From Sphagnum magellanicum (lineage: Eukaryota > Streptophyta > Sphagnopsida > Sphagnales > Sphagnaceae): 64,000 bases of DNA. The stretch lies in the NCBI GenBank assembly GCA_021904315.1, contig CM038915.1, positions 2,046,001-2,110,000 of the forward strand, in the 5' to 3' direction. This document shows, one piece after another, positions 39,801 to 53,200 of this stretch. How positions within the stretch are numbered: position 1 is the first letter of the stretch; the number at the start of each line of letters is the position of its first letter. Under the pieces are notes generated by a model, which was not told where the DNA came from, ran no database searches, and saw only the letters and a list, made by a program, of their open reading frames with translations. A program made the translations under genes and the position numbers.

Positions 39801-42800
39801 AACTTCGAAAACAAAGCAAATGCTGAATAAAATAGTTGTTATGACAAGGTAATTGTTGTCTTGTACATCTTTTTAGTTTTGCTAAAAAATATCCTAATGG
39901 AAACTCATTACCTTCACCATTTTGGGTGTCTATCCATCATTATTGTTACCTTCCATGGCTGTAGTCATAGTTGAAAAAAATAGTTACAAAGAAAAAAAAA
40001 CATGATAAGTTACATTCTTTTATATCAAAAAAATATTTACTTGTGAAAATAAATAAGAGAAAACACACATGATATTTACAATCCTTGGAACATGTATCCT
40101 CTTATATTTCAACAACATCCAAACACTTTTTTTTTTCAATTCTTCTAATAAACTCCAAGAAAAAAATATTTAAAAAATGAGTCTTTACACGAAAACAACT
40201 AAACAAAATTAATGTCTTGACCCAAAAGGTTGCCCACCACCCATATATTTTTGGGTTTTCCTTGTCCATTTTAAAAAAATTTCATTTTATTTTTCAAAAT
40301 CAACTTAAAAGCTCACCTTTTAGAAGAATATTTAAATCTATTTTTAAATAAGTGGAAGCACTTTCCACTTATCCACCTTTTCAAAAAATCATTAAAAATA
40401 TTCTAAAATAACAAAAATAATCAACTTTCATATTAAAATAATGAAAGTAGATTTCAAACACGCTTACTTATTGTTGATAAATTGATTATTATGTAATAAT
40501 ATTTTTCGTTGGAATTCCACTTTAAAATTAATCTTTGATTATTTTCCTTAAAATTATTTATGTGATAGTAATTATTATTAGTTAACATTTGCATAAAACA
40601 ATGAGGGGTACATTCACAAATATAAGAACCATAAGAATTATAACCAACGCTTTGTTTTTTATGTTTTCATATAAATTAATATCACACTTTTTTTAATACA
40701 TTTTAATCATAATGTTCTTAATATATTTTGGAAACATGCATAATAATTTGAAATGAATATAATGAAATTTCAAATTTCAAAAACATTGATTAATCACTAT
40801 AACCAGTGTTTTATAGTGTTTTTACTACTTGAAAAAACTCATAAATGACTATTAAAAGACTAGAAAATGACATAATTTTGGAAAGACTCTGAAAACACAT
40901 ATTCACATAAGAGTGTAATGTAACATAATTTTGAATCAAAATGACTTTCTTATGACTTTTTGCAACTTACAAATGGAATATTCTTAATATATACCTAAAA
41001 TCTCTTTCAAAATAAATAGTCGCCAAAAATTTTCTTAAGGGTGAACCCTTGGCTCTTTATTTTGTGAATGTACCTTGAGATTACCTTCACATGGGAATGG
41101 ACATTCCATCTCTTATGGGGCCTTACACTTTTTATAAAATTGACCCAAATTTCACAAAACCTTACGTACTTCAAGAAAAAAAATTATGTTTTTACACTTG
41201 GTAAAACCCATAAAGTGGGGCATCAACAAAATATGAAACAAACCCTTGGTTCTTGCTGTAATTTTTTTATTTCAATAAGGTCCTTGTCTTGAGGCTTTAT
41301 TTGCCATAAAAAAATTTCCACAATTTGCATGTAAACCTTCCAACATTCATGTTAAAACCCTTATATAATTTATGTTTACAAAGGCTTAAAGTCCTATAGG
41401 CCTCCCTTTATGCATGTGGCCCTAAGGCTACAACCTTCAAAATTAAGGGAAGCCATAGGTAGCAAGTATTCCCCTATACACAAACATGGGTTGGATTTGT
41501 TTATTGTGTTAAAGTTAGGGTAAGAAATGCAATTTGGACACTTGGAAAGTTATGTCTTAGAGGGAGATTTCTTGTGACCTCCCCCATCATGAAGAAATTT
41601 GGTATAATATGTCCTTCATTCTTTAGATTTTCAAGTAATTGTTTCTTTTTCTACCCAACTACATTAAAAACCCCTCTTAAAAAAAATAAAAATTCAACAT
41701 GTCTTTATGCATGTCTTTTACAATGGAAAGGATGGGTGGATAGGTTGATGAGAATTCAAGTTTGACCCTTGTTCCTGTCATTACATAATTGTAACAACAA
41801 AATAATTATTAGGAGTTATAATTACAAATAATAGTATTTGGGGTAATAATATGGATAAAAATGAGGAATAAAATAATGAACCTGGGGCCCCACAATGAAA
41901 ATCTTTTGAATAGGAGCATAAGGGTTGATTATGAATAATTTAGGAAACTATTTTGGGTTAGTAATAACAAGAGGTCAAGTATGTAAACTAGACCAAATCT
42001 TGGATTCCAAATAATGTAAATCCTATCCATAGAAAGATGAAAAGTTATAAGTGGCATGTGATGATTGGCTTAACACATGGGGAACAATGTAGATGAATGT
42101 GATTAACTATTCATCCATTTTTTTCCTTCAAGTATATAAAGGGTAATGATTTGAACTTTAGGCTCATAATTTTTGTGTTGCTAGTTGTTATTAAAACTTT
42201 AAAAGTATCGCATGTGAATAAGAAACCTTGAAAAAATAAAATGTGGAGGTTATTATGAACACCATTGTGAAAATTTTATAATTTTTGATGAATGATTCTC
42301 ATAAATAATAATAATAATTAAATGCATGTGATGAATTCACTTGGGGTGTAATTTTCACATAAAGATTTAACTTTAGGGATGTGGGTGATCCTGTTTCAAA
42401 AGAGTGTAAGGTCTCATGTTGAATGATTAATATTGCAAGTGTTGTGTTTAAGTATGTTTGATAATCTACCTATGTGCTAGAAGGGATTAATAAAAAAATT
42501 AACTTTCATAGTTCTAAACCCCCTTAGGCTATTGAACCTTTAAAAAGAAATGTCTTTTTTTATACAGTTTGACTTTAAAATCAATGGGAGATAGTAGGAT
42601 CAAACGGTCTTTCATTCATTATTGTAGGATAAAGCCCTGTGGTGGGGCACTCTCAACATAAGGGCCCAAGGGTGGGGATATGGTTGAGTCTTTGGGAATG
42701 TCCCCTCACCCATTGTAAAGCTTGAGGTGAAAGTTATCATGAAACCCTAAGTGTACAAAGGTCATGAGGTGTGGGAGGCAGATGGTTCTTACTTCTTACA

Positions 42801-43025
42801 CCTATTCTTTAAGAAAATTAATGATGTCTCCAAGACCTCAGAACTCAAAAAAAGTACCTTGGTGGGTGTTATACATTTCAGCATTAAGTTACTCTTAGTT
42901 GTTACTCAATGTTGAATGCAAATCCCAAGAATCCCGCGGCATTTACCTTGATGTACAGACTCGAGAACCCATCACACTAGAAAGGAAATAAGAACTGGTC
43001 ACTAAGTTCTAACTCTAAATGTGGC

Positions 43026-43332
43026 TTGGATGGACAGTGCAAATGACAACCTAGGTGGAAAGTTACTTGGACAGAAGGTGATGGATGAGATTGATTCTTT
43101 GTTCCCATACCTATGTTCATGTTCATGGTGTTGCACCAGGTAAATTGGAGCCTTTTTGGTTCATTGTATTCCCAATTGCTGTTCCTCGCACGACCATTGG
43201 GAACATGGTGAACCAAAAATGCTCCTTGAGGAATGGCCAGTGGGAATGCAATGAACCAAAAAAAAGAGCTTAATGTCATCCATCATCTTCTGTCCAAGTA
43301 ACTTCCTAATGTGGTTATTGCTCTGGACAGTT
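43026..43332. mobile_element. Foldback/MITE-like element with long inverted repeats
   Basis: The left end (about 43034-43088) and right end (about 43275-43332) are inverted copies; the most conserved part is GTTACTTGGACAGAAG and GATGGATGA on the left against TCATCCATC and CTTCTGTCCAAGTAAC on the right. Inside, TTTTTGGTTCATTG and ATTCCCA also appear inverted, so nearly the whole ~300 bp is an imperfect palindrome. No transposase is encoded. A target-site duplication could not be fixed. Confidence 0.65.
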
Positions 43333-43489
43333 GATTGCTATACTTGGCTCTTCTTTCCGACCTTTAGCTGATTGCCAGGGTACTATCATCTCAGATGTCT
43401 TTGAGGTACTTTCTTCTTTGAGGTACTTAAAAAGCTCCCTCTAAAGTTAACTGGGCATTCTTCAATGTTTGGGTTTCAAGTATGTTAGG

Positions 43490-44090
43490 GTCTGTAGTGG
43501 CAGATTTTGTTATTTTCTTTGTCACATTACATGACATAATCATTGAGTGATGTTATACACTTGGAATAGTGAACTAAATCTCTATTGAATTTTCTTTTTA
43601 AAAAAATTGTTCCATATGACCTTAATGTCATGGATCGGTTTAAGTCCTTGCCCATTATGTTGGGTGTGTAGCCAAGCTTGCCCTACTTGGCAACACCCAA
43701 CATATTGATGGGCATGAGCTTGACAGTTCCATGGTACTTATTAGACCATCTCCACCCACATGCCCAATTTGGGCCTCTATCATTATTCCTGTTTAGAACT
43801 TCCAACGTTAACCTCTAGGGTGGCAGATTACGTCATTTTCTTGAGCACATTATCTGACATAATGTTCTGATGGTGCTCAAACACTCATAAAAGTGACCAA
43901 AAAAAAGTATCTCTTGAACATGACTTTTGAAAATATCTTCAGTTTGCCACCCCAGACCATAATGATGTCATGAATGGGTCTTGGCCTTGCCCATTATGTT
44001 GGTTGTGTCACCTGGCTTGCTTGCTGCTGGAAGCCTTGCATAATACAAGGGCTCAACAATTCCATAGTAAATAAAGTGTTAATTATTCCC
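43490..44090. repeat. Diverged ~330-bp direct repeat, two copies
   Basis: Copy A (about 43490-43760) and copy B (about 43818-44090) share GGTGGCAGATT or GTGGCAGATT, CACATTA...TGACATAAT, ATGTCATG, CCTTGCCCATTATGTTGG and AATTCCAT/GTTCCAT. The offset between matching words is 323-339 bp, so several indels have accumulated. Confidence 0.75.
43650..43712. repeat. Imperfect hairpin inside repeat copy A
   Basis: Arms of about 27 nt (GCCCATTATGTTGGGTGT... and ...ACACCCAACATATTGATGGGC) are separated by a loop of roughly 9 nt. Copy B keeps the left arm but the right arm has decayed. Confidence 0.75.
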
Positions 44091-44456
44091 CCATCCTCAC
44101 TCATAAACCTGAAAAAAATGCACAGTAAACTTATCCGTAAAGTCAGGCGATGAGGGAGCCAGAACAGTCAGTTTCGGCATCATAGTGCATCAAATGCGTA
44201 ACTGAAAATGAAATTTTACAAAACGAAATAAGAGGGACCCAAACTAAGTTTTCCACCAATTTTGGTGGTAAACTGAGTTTCATCCCCTCTTTCCTTTTTC
44301 CTGAGCCGCCTCCACTGCTGCTACATATATTTTCACTATTCCTATATTTCCTCTATAATTACTCTCGAACCGTGTGCATTAAATGCTGAGCTTCAGCATT
44401 TCATATTGAGATTAAATAAAATTTCCTTACTTTGCGGATACCACTGAAAGAGGAGG

Positions 44457-44522
44457 GGATAGGGGGTGAGAGCGGAGGGGACAGGGGGTGAAAAGCAGAG
44501 AGGACAGGGGGTGAAAGAGAGG
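44457..44522. repeat. 22-bp minisatellite, three copies
   Basis: AGGGGGTGA occurs at 44461, 44483 and 44505, each preceded by A(C/T) and followed by a purine-rich spacer with GAGAGG or GCAGAG words. Confidence 0.85.
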
Positions 44523-44583
44523 ATGACTTTACCGATAACTTTAATATAAAGGTGAAATAGTATTTGATTGAATGTTACCATCT

Positions 44584-44647
44584 GGAACTAGAGTCATATT
44601 TGGTTATACTAGTGTGGAACTAGAGTCATATTTAGTTATACTAGTGT
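44584..44647. repeat. 32-bp tandem duplication
   Basis: GGAACTAGAGTCATATTTGG at 44584 recurs at 44616 with one change (TTTGG to TTTAG), each followed by TTATACTAGTGTG. Confidence 0.9.
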
Positions 44648-45011
44648 GAACCCCGTGCATAATGCACAGGTGTGTTATTTCAACAATGTTTGGTTGTGTG
44701 TTATATGCCCAAATTAAGTTTCAGGCCATTTTTACTGAGCTTTGGCAGCCTAATGGATGGACACACTGGAGATGCTCTTAGCTTTACCCTATTTGGGTTT
44801 TTGGACAACAATCAATGAGGTGCAAGTCAGAGACTAATTAATTATAACTCCCACACAGAGTTCAACTTTTGAACCATTGTCATTGACTTTGAGATTTTGA
44901 GCAGACTTTGAATAACTTATCTGAATCCAAGACATAACAGTCCAAATTTCCTAAATGCTCTGGTCTCTTTCCCAGGCATTAATAAATCAATGCTATATAT
45001 ATTTTGCCAAG

Positions 45012-45012
<1 letters not shown>

Positions 45013-45058
<46 letters not shown>
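45013..45058. repeat. (TA)23 microsatellite
   Basis: Uninterrupted TA dinucleotides, the longest in the window. Confidence 0.93.
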
Positions 45059-45061
<3 letters not shown>

Positions 45062-45199
45062 ATATTCAAACTGGGGGGTTACTTATATTAATACTTTAAA
45101 AAGAACTTTTCAAATTTAGCCTGTGTATTTTGAAAGCACCTCCTCCTGGCCTGGCAGAAGTTAACAACAATTTTCAAAAAATAAAATAAAATAAGGGAT

Positions 45200-45261
45200 C
45201 TTACAAAAGTGTAAGGTACCTTTCCTTTTGAAAAAAAAAAGGTACCTTACACTTTTGTAAG
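45200..45261. repeat. Perfect 24-bp inverted repeat (hairpin)
   Basis: The left arm 45200-45223 (CTTACAAAAGTGTAAGGTAC...) and the right arm 45238-45261 are exact reverse complements, separated by a 14-bp loop ending in an A run. Each arm itself contains a GGTACC site and the internal near-palindrome CTTACAAAAGTGTAAG. Confidence 0.9.
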
Positions 45262-47484
45262 GTTCCTAAATTTGAAAATATTCTTAATACTAGGGGATGG
45301 GAACAGGTTTTTGGCTCTTGGGGGGGGAGTTTTGGGCCCTTGCTTGGGCTACAATTGCTCTTGGGCCTGCAAGCCTTCAATTCCAGGAAGTGCCTCAAAG
45401 CTGTTCCTTACTCTATACTTTACTTTGGATGGGAGGTGGTGTCTGAACCCTAAACCCCAACCCCTTTAGATTAAGGTTAGATTAAGGCTGGTGTGGCTGT
45501 TTTCAACACAGGTTGATGACACCCACAAATTGGACTCAGGGAGATTTCTAAACCCTAAATCTGGGTTTTTCTTACCCACCACCATGAGGCCATTGATACC
45601 TACCTGCAAATTTCATTCAGTAAGATTTCTACATATCTGAAGATGTGATGGAAGAGATCTGTTGATTAAGTGTATTAGTGGTGTCCTGATTGTTATGTTC
45701 ATTCTTGACGTGTGTTCTCTTGCTTTTATTTGCTTGCAATCTACTTCTTGTGGATGGGTTCACATCTCTACCTTTGTTTTATACACCAGGGTTTTTCTTC
45801 TTTTTGATCAGTTGATTAAGCTTTATTGGTTTCCATATAGTGTATAGGAGAATGTCCTCACTCTGTGGATGTGAGAATGAAGATGAGTCTTAACATTAGA
45901 AAATCTCCTCCAAACTTTTGGAGTAGCATGTAAACAGGACCTATCATTGAAATTCTCCTATTGTGGTTGATGGTCAGATTCGACACCCAAATGTCAAACT
46001 GAATTAATTTTAGGCCATGGGAGCATTTGTTATTTCAAAATAAGATTTTTTTTGGGGTTTTAATACATAACTGTTCAGAATTTTTTATCACTTTGTGTTC
46101 AATGAAATGCCAGCAACAATTTTAGTGTTGATTGTTCCTAGCTACTGCCTGACTTCCACCCCTTCAGGACACACCTCCCATCCTCACAATTGATCTATTA
46201 CAAGGAGTTAGTTGTTGAGATGGAGAGTTTTGGGTGTCTAGTTCGTGCTAACTCGATGTTCTTTAAACTCTTCCATGTTTTTAATAATACCTTTGTACAA
46301 ATTTTCAAATCTGTGATGTGTTTTTTATAAACAAAGTTTTGGAAGGTTTTGATGATTTTAGTGGCTTTTTATTAGGGTTTTCCTATGCAGGATAGGTGGT
46401 CAGTTGTGGGTTCAACTTTTATTGGGCCAAATTCTACTAGGGGTGTGAGTCATGGGTGAGAATGCTAACTATGCTTCAGATCAGTTATGCCCCCTCTGAA
46501 ACCAGTTAAAAACCCCACCCAACCCCTTGAAGAGTATTCCATAAAAATTAAATTATGACGAAATTTTAGGTTACATCAATGAAAATGAGAAAGGAGAAAG
46601 AATTAAGTGTATCCTATTTTAACTCAACCCTAAAAGAACGTGTGAAGAATAATACAATGAATTTTCACAAAATTAACAAACAATTTGATTTGGAATTTTT
46701 TGTAATTTCAACAACTTTCCCATTGGAATTTCTCAGATATTTCAACATCTCATTTTTAAAATTAATTTATGCTGACTCCGACAAGAACATAGTGTGCTTT
46801 TGTTCCCTATCCTTGTAGGAAGTAAGACAAGAAAAAACTGCAAAATAAAAAAAACAAAGAAATTGCTTGTGGGGATGGCGAACCTAAGTTCCCATGTCTT
46901 GCTTTGTGTCATAGCAACAAAAAATCAAAAGAAAAACTTGAGCTGCTTCTTCTTCTTGCTCCTATGCCTCTTTTTTCACATCAAACAAAAAAAGGAAAAG
47001 AAAAAAAAAAGTTTCGCATTGCAACAACAAAAAGAAATGAAAAGCTCCCATGCCTTTGCGCACACAAAACAAACATCACCACAAGGCCAAGTTCAAGTTT
47101 CACGTCATAACAACAAAACAATAGAAGAAAAAACCAATCTTCCACAAGGACACGTCCATTCTTCCCATTGCGAACACAAAAACAAAGTATCAGAAGTGTG
47201 TGAGTGAGTTTGTTTTGTTTTGTTTTATGGCTCAATAGTGGAGAGATACAAAAGATGATGAAGTAAAAATAATGCCTTTAGCAATAATAACAAGTTCATT
47301 GGCAATAGCCAAGGCTATCACAATTGTTCTCACCTAAATCTTCATTGTGTTTTTGGGACTCACAATGATGTGTAAGTTCATGTCATCACCAAAGCCATTA
47401 ACATCACTTCAGAGAGATTGTGTTCGTTTGCTTATTGCATTTTAATTTCTTATTTGTTTACTTGCACTCGTGGTTAAGTGTTTG

Positions 47485-47690
47485 TTTTTTTTCTCCTTTT
47501 TATGCTCATGTTCTTCTTCTCTCTTGTTTTTTTCTTTTTTTTCTTCATTTTTTTTTTGTCCTTCTTTTCTTTAATCTTTTTCTTTTTTCTCTTCTCTTCT
47601 CTTCCTTTCCTTTTTTCCTTTCTCTTATTCTATTATTTTCCTTCTCTTTTTCTTCTTAGAACATTTCTATCGAGGAGCTTCTTTCTATTT
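47485..47690. repeat. Polypyrimidine (CT/TTTC) tract
   Basis: About 200 bp that is almost entirely C and T on the + strand. Open frames through it are artefacts (poly-Phe/Ser/Leu). Confidence 0.85.
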
Positions 47691-50229
47691 TCCTCCCTAC
47701 TTTTTTGCACAACATGAAGTGATGACGTTCAATTTCTATTCATAAATCTAAATAGCTACTCCTCTTTGGTAAAATAAGCTTTGTAATTGATCTTTCTTTT
47801 GTCAACTCTACCAATGGGCCTCTTTTTTCTTTTCTCATTATTATTTTTGTATTTGCAAAAATGATCATGAAGTGATGACATTCAGTTTCTATTCACAAAT
47901 ATGTAGAGCTCCTCTTCTTTGGCAAAGTTTTGTAATTGACAAGTCCTTTTTTGTAGCATCTTTGTCACTAATATACAAAGCGTGTAAATTGGCAATCTTA
48001 TTTTTGGGTCTTCCTAATCAAAAGGTTAGTATTTTCTGATTTTTTATTTGCATTTGAGATGATAGTTTTTAATTGATGCAATTGTTGCAACAAGATTTAC
48101 TTGAAAAAAACCTATTTGGTTGGAGTGATTCAAGGAACCGTGCATTAGGGAGTGACTTGGGGAGTCAAATCTGAAGTTAAGGAGTGAATCAAAGGGTAGA
48201 GCCTTTGCATTGCTTTCTTGGACATAATCCTTACTAGGGTTTATTTTGGGTGGGTGCAATGGGGCACGCTAGGATTGCAAGTGGGTTTGCCTTGCTTGAG
48301 GCTAAGTAAACATGCCCCCACATTGCCGTTTACTATGCTATTACTTTGGTCTATGATTGAGATGCTTCTAATAAGTTCTGAAATCCTTAAAGATTAAAAC
48401 TTTTGAGTTATCATTTTTCATTTATTTCCACTTCTTCAATTTTAGATTCATTTTTAGTTTTCACTCTTATGAAAATTTGATTGGTGTTGATTCACAATTG
48501 TGAGAAGTGCATGGGAAATGAAGATTACACTTCTACTTGCAAGAATCTACCTTGACATTACTCTAGGTGTTTATTAGGTTGAGTATTTCCAAATGAATCC
48601 TTATGCATAATTGGTGAGGATTATTTTTTAAATAGAAAAAATTTGGTAACCAAAGGTAATATTGCATAAACAAGAAAATTGAACATAACATTCATGAGTT
48701 AATACCTTGTGTGGGATAGAAAAAATAATTTCACAAAGACCTCTCCCACTAGTTATGAAAAAAAAAAAAACTGGCCAACATTAGTAGACATTATTAGTGT
48801 TATGCATTAAGTGTATATATCATAGACCTTTAGTGATTGTACCTATTTTCCACATTAATTAGTTGTGAGTGCATATAAAAACTCAAGGTTTTTTGATGGG
48901 CACTTTACAACTTATTTATTTTTAGTGTTCTCCCAATGTTCTCCCAAATAGAAGCTACTAATTTGATAAACATGAAAGTGTTTTCCTTTAGCCCACCCAC
49001 CTATACGTAGTACAAGAGCACATTTTTGGGCAAAGGATAGGGGACAAGTTGTGATGTTATTGGGGGAAAATCTTGAGTGCATCTTGCCTCGTCATTGCTT
49101 GAATTTCTATTTTAAACTTTGTTCATCATCATTTTTGGTGTATGCTTAGGCTTTTATAAGAGCTTGCTTGAGTACCAACTCACGGGAATGATATTGGCAT
49201 TGATGCGACAAACCAATTGGTTTACATTTTAAGTTTGAATAGTTTGAGATCTCTATTTGGGTTTTTCAAACTTCGGGCAAAGGGTGGCTCCAAACTTTTT
49301 GGTTCCATTCCACATCATTATATCCTAAAACCATTGTGATTTGGAAACATCAACTACATGGAAGCAACAATGCTATAGAATTTTCTTAGAATTGGAAGCT
49401 TTTTGTTTCTTGTGTTTTATGTTTGGCTATATACACATGCGCTAGAGTTGAGCAAAGGTGGTGACTTCCAATGAGAATGCAATTGGTGATTTGATTCTTT
49501 GGTTCTTTGTTTTGGTGTATTTTATGGTGTTGATAGGGAGATGGCGGGAAGTATTTGGATCCGATGGTGGCATTGAAGATAAAAGGGAGATGAGATTGTT
49601 GTGTGGATGATGATTTTCCAAAGAGCTAAGCGATTTGAGCTTGTGGTCTATTCAAATTTTTAGATTTTCATAAAAAATGGCATGAAATTTTTGGAGGTTA
49701 TTGGGAAATTGTGGGACAAATTTCTCATAGTACTCCAAATTTTTTAGTAATTATTTACAAAATTGCCTTTCATGCAAGGTAATTCAATTGATTTTACATC
49801 TAATAGGAGATGTGGTCCATTTGATGTCATGGCTTACTCCTTTCATTTAGTACTACAAACAATGGCTTGGTCAACATGATGACACAGTCATCAATTAGCC
49901 CTACTTGTCCTATTTATCCTAATTTTTGTGGTTAATAGATGGTTGATTAAACAAAAAAACCAACAAATTTTGTCCACAACAAAAAATCATAACATAGCTG
50001 AGAAAAAAGTGATCTTGTGCAACAAAAGCGTCACAAAATTTGAATCTCCATATCACATATCATCAACCTTCATTCATGAGCCTGATTTCAGATTCATGAA
50101 TTTAATTGCTTGCTTACGGCATATGGAAGAGAATAACATTATGCAATTAAAAAAATGAATGAATACATTCTTTGAATACAAGTTACTATTCCACATTACT
50201 AGAATTGCTGTGTGAGGGAAGCCACCCTT

Positions 50230-53200
50230 TCAATGAATCCTAGCTTGGGCATCTGCAAGTGACAAAGCCATAGCTAACATCATTTGCTCCTCATAGCCTT
50301 CGGGCACTACAGTGCTCTTCCCTCCTGCTTCCATGCTGTGGTGGCTGCTACTACTTTCACCACTTCTTCCATCAGGTGGAAAATCTGCTGCTTCCCATGG
50401 TAACTCTGATGCAGATGGAATGCTGCTGCTAGAGAAACTTGTGCCAACTTCAACTTGCTCTGAGCTATGGTCACTGGACCATTTAGTAATTGATGCAGCC
50501 CCCTCATACTCCCACTGTGTTGAGCTCACCCAATTTGCTAGTCCTTCACTAACATTTGTACTTCCTGAATCCCTGATTGGGCTTGCACATTCTCTCTCCC
50601 TCTCAGAATTCGAAAAATCTACCATTGGAGAAGAAGTTTGCAAACTTCCCCTCTCATCCTGTGAAGCAGAATCCTTGACCATTCGGTTCCCTATCTTTCT
50701 GGAGACTGGTAAACCATCATTATTTCTGTGAAATGACTCACTTGGGAAGGCAGTCTCAAGTGCCTCCTCCTCATCGACTATGTGACATTCTTGATTTGTT
50801 TCAGAGACTTCTTCCCTTTGGCTGACCACAGCTGGATTGCAAGGCAGGGTAGCACTCACTGGTTGCTGGGCAGATGTATCAAACCCAGTGACCTGCCTTT
50901 CAGCCAATGCTGCAATAGCACATGCTAGGCCCCCTGTAACTGAGCTGCGCCTTCCTAAAGCCTGCTCTTGGGTATCAAGAACTGATGGTGGTGGTAGAAG
51001 TGATAGGAAAGAAGGGGGTGGTGGCACCATAATTGCTCCTAAATCCATTTCTCCTCCAGAGCCAAGACCAAAATTGGTCATCAATGTTGACAAGCTGCGT
51101 GGGACGGCTGTGATACGCCGTTCATCATCTCTGTATCTGTCTTGAGCCCCTTCCTCCTAAAATCCCAGTATGTACCAGAAAACCCCATAGTCCTCAGTGA
51201 AAGTTCATTTTCTCAAGGTCATCAAACAAAGTGTCCTAAAATGAGGCAGGAAAATTTTCCCACAAATCAGGACACAGGCAGATCAACTGCATATAACCAA
51301 ACATAGAGAGACAACCCCATGCCCTCATATTGGCAAACTCAAAACTGGTCAGCAATCATGCATAAGAACCTTATTTTAAACAGACTGTCAAAATGTCATC
51401 ATTCACCATCAGCCCCTACTGAGATTGAGCATAGTGCACATGTTCTTGCGTTGCTGGCTATTACCAGAGATATCTGTGTTCAAAGACTTAAGAAAGTTAC
51501 ATCTAGGGTGACCGCATTGGTTCTCAAGTCATCTGTTATAGCCCTGACTACATACACCAAGATTGTGTAGTAAGATCAGTCAATCCATTACCAAGCAGTT
51601 GGGAGAATACCTGAATAGAAAGCCAGATAGCTTCCATGACCATTATGTCCTCCAAATCCAGGTCAAATTCATCATCCCTGGATCATTTGTCACTATTTTG
51701 TCAATTTCCAGAACATCTGATTCTCTTCTCTTTCTTCATGCAGTGCATAAACATATAAGAAAGGGTTGTGTTGTTAACTATTAATGATACCTGTCATGTT
51801 GGGAGAATCCAAAGTTTGGTGCTCCATTTGTTAACTGGGCACCTGGAGGTGGTTGTGGTCTCGGCAACCCAACTATATCATGATGCCTGACTTCAGAAGG
51901 CAGTATGTTTGAAACAAGAGCAGGCATTGCTTGTTGATGAGCTCTGTCAGGCTCATCATCCACTGAAGTTTGTTGGCTGCCCCTCACCCACAAGGAGTCT
52001 GGTTCCATCACAGGAACTGGTCTCTCAGACAGCCCTGATGATAATGGACCCTATCACATCTCACACACTGTTAAGACAAACCTGTACGTCACGGTTCCCC
52101 TTAATGCAGGAAAAGAAAAAGCTTTTATACAAAGCAGCAGCCCAGATCACTGAGCCCAAATGGCTGAATACATTTGGCTCCATGGCTCATATCCATCTGC
52201 AAGGATACTAGACTCAAATCACCCTTGGTGGTGGGAAGCTTCAGACAGCTGTTTGAAGGGGGGACTTATGTATTCCAAGGTCAGCTGCCACATCCGAGAA
52301 TCCTCCTTTTTGAAGCTCTTATGTCTAACTAACTGAAGCTGGGGCCTTTTGGTAATTGCAGCCCCAATGCTTCAGCTTTACAATTGGGTGGTAATGTTAG
52401 ACAGACTGAAAGCCAGTAAACCACAAGCTTTCAGTTTTTTGTAGTCACAAATCAGCCAACAAAGTCATCCAGCTCAGGGTAGTGACAGAGGGAGCTAACC
52501 TGTGGAGGATGAGTGATGGATTCCCATGCTGTTCGCCAACTGTCCTGCACTGGATCAGGTGGAGGGAGTAAGGCAGGAAGGCTCAGAACAGGAAGGGGTG
52601 AAGGATGGTAGTCTTGGTCATCATCATGATGACGTTGTTCACGCTCATTATCATCCTGTAGTTCTTTTTGCCGCATCCGTATTTTTGCCTCTATTACTTT
52701 TTGCTCTTCCTGAATTTCCAACAGAAGTGTATTAAGGGTAAAGGACAGTATGTGAACAAAAAAGGTGCATGACACCAGCAGTCAATTGGGTAAACACAAA
52801 TGCAGGGAAGCCCAGACATGGAACTGAGTGAAATATGACATCATGATAAGAAGCCTAATGAGCAAGCAAATAAACATGCAAAGGAATTAGAGACAGACCA
52901 CTTGTTCCACACCCTTCTCTTCCATGCTCTTTGGGCCCCGATACTCTACTGAATAGTTCGCCATTTTGCAATATGGGCATCTATCACCATCCCTGTTAAG
53001 GAGGCCTACTTTATGCTTGGCTACAGGGCAGTTTGAAAAGAACAATTGGGCACCCAACACTGAGTATGTACATACATACATGCATACATACATAGACATA
53101 CATACATTATGAGCATTAAGCAAAATACAAAGCAGAAAGGATACTGAGTAGGTCGAGTAACATTGGGGGACTTCATCTGCAAAAAACACTCTGCAAACCA

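Larger units (their letters stand above)
35801..50229. other. 14-kb region without a recognised gene
   Basis: Mostly AT-rich DNA. It holds a diverged ~293-bp duplication (36.4-36.8 kb), a foldback element (43.0 kb), a diverged ~330-bp direct repeat (43.5-44.1 kb), a 22-bp minisatellite, a 32-bp duplication, a long TA run, a 24-bp-arm hairpin (45.2 kb) and a polypyrimidine tract (47.5 kb). Open frames are short or low-complexity. Old retroelement debris is likely, but I could not identify reverse transcriptase, integrase or LTR ends. Confidence 0.55.

Noticed and set aside
47420..47717. Phe/Ser/Leu-rich frames of about 80 codons
   Set aside because: Artefacts of a CT-rich tract with no stop codons.
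53130..53144. Reading QYPFC as part of the DA2-like RING
   Set aside because: Those codons are intronic: exon 3 ends CA|GTATCC, and the true continuation in exon 4 gives QCPYCK with the required cysteine.
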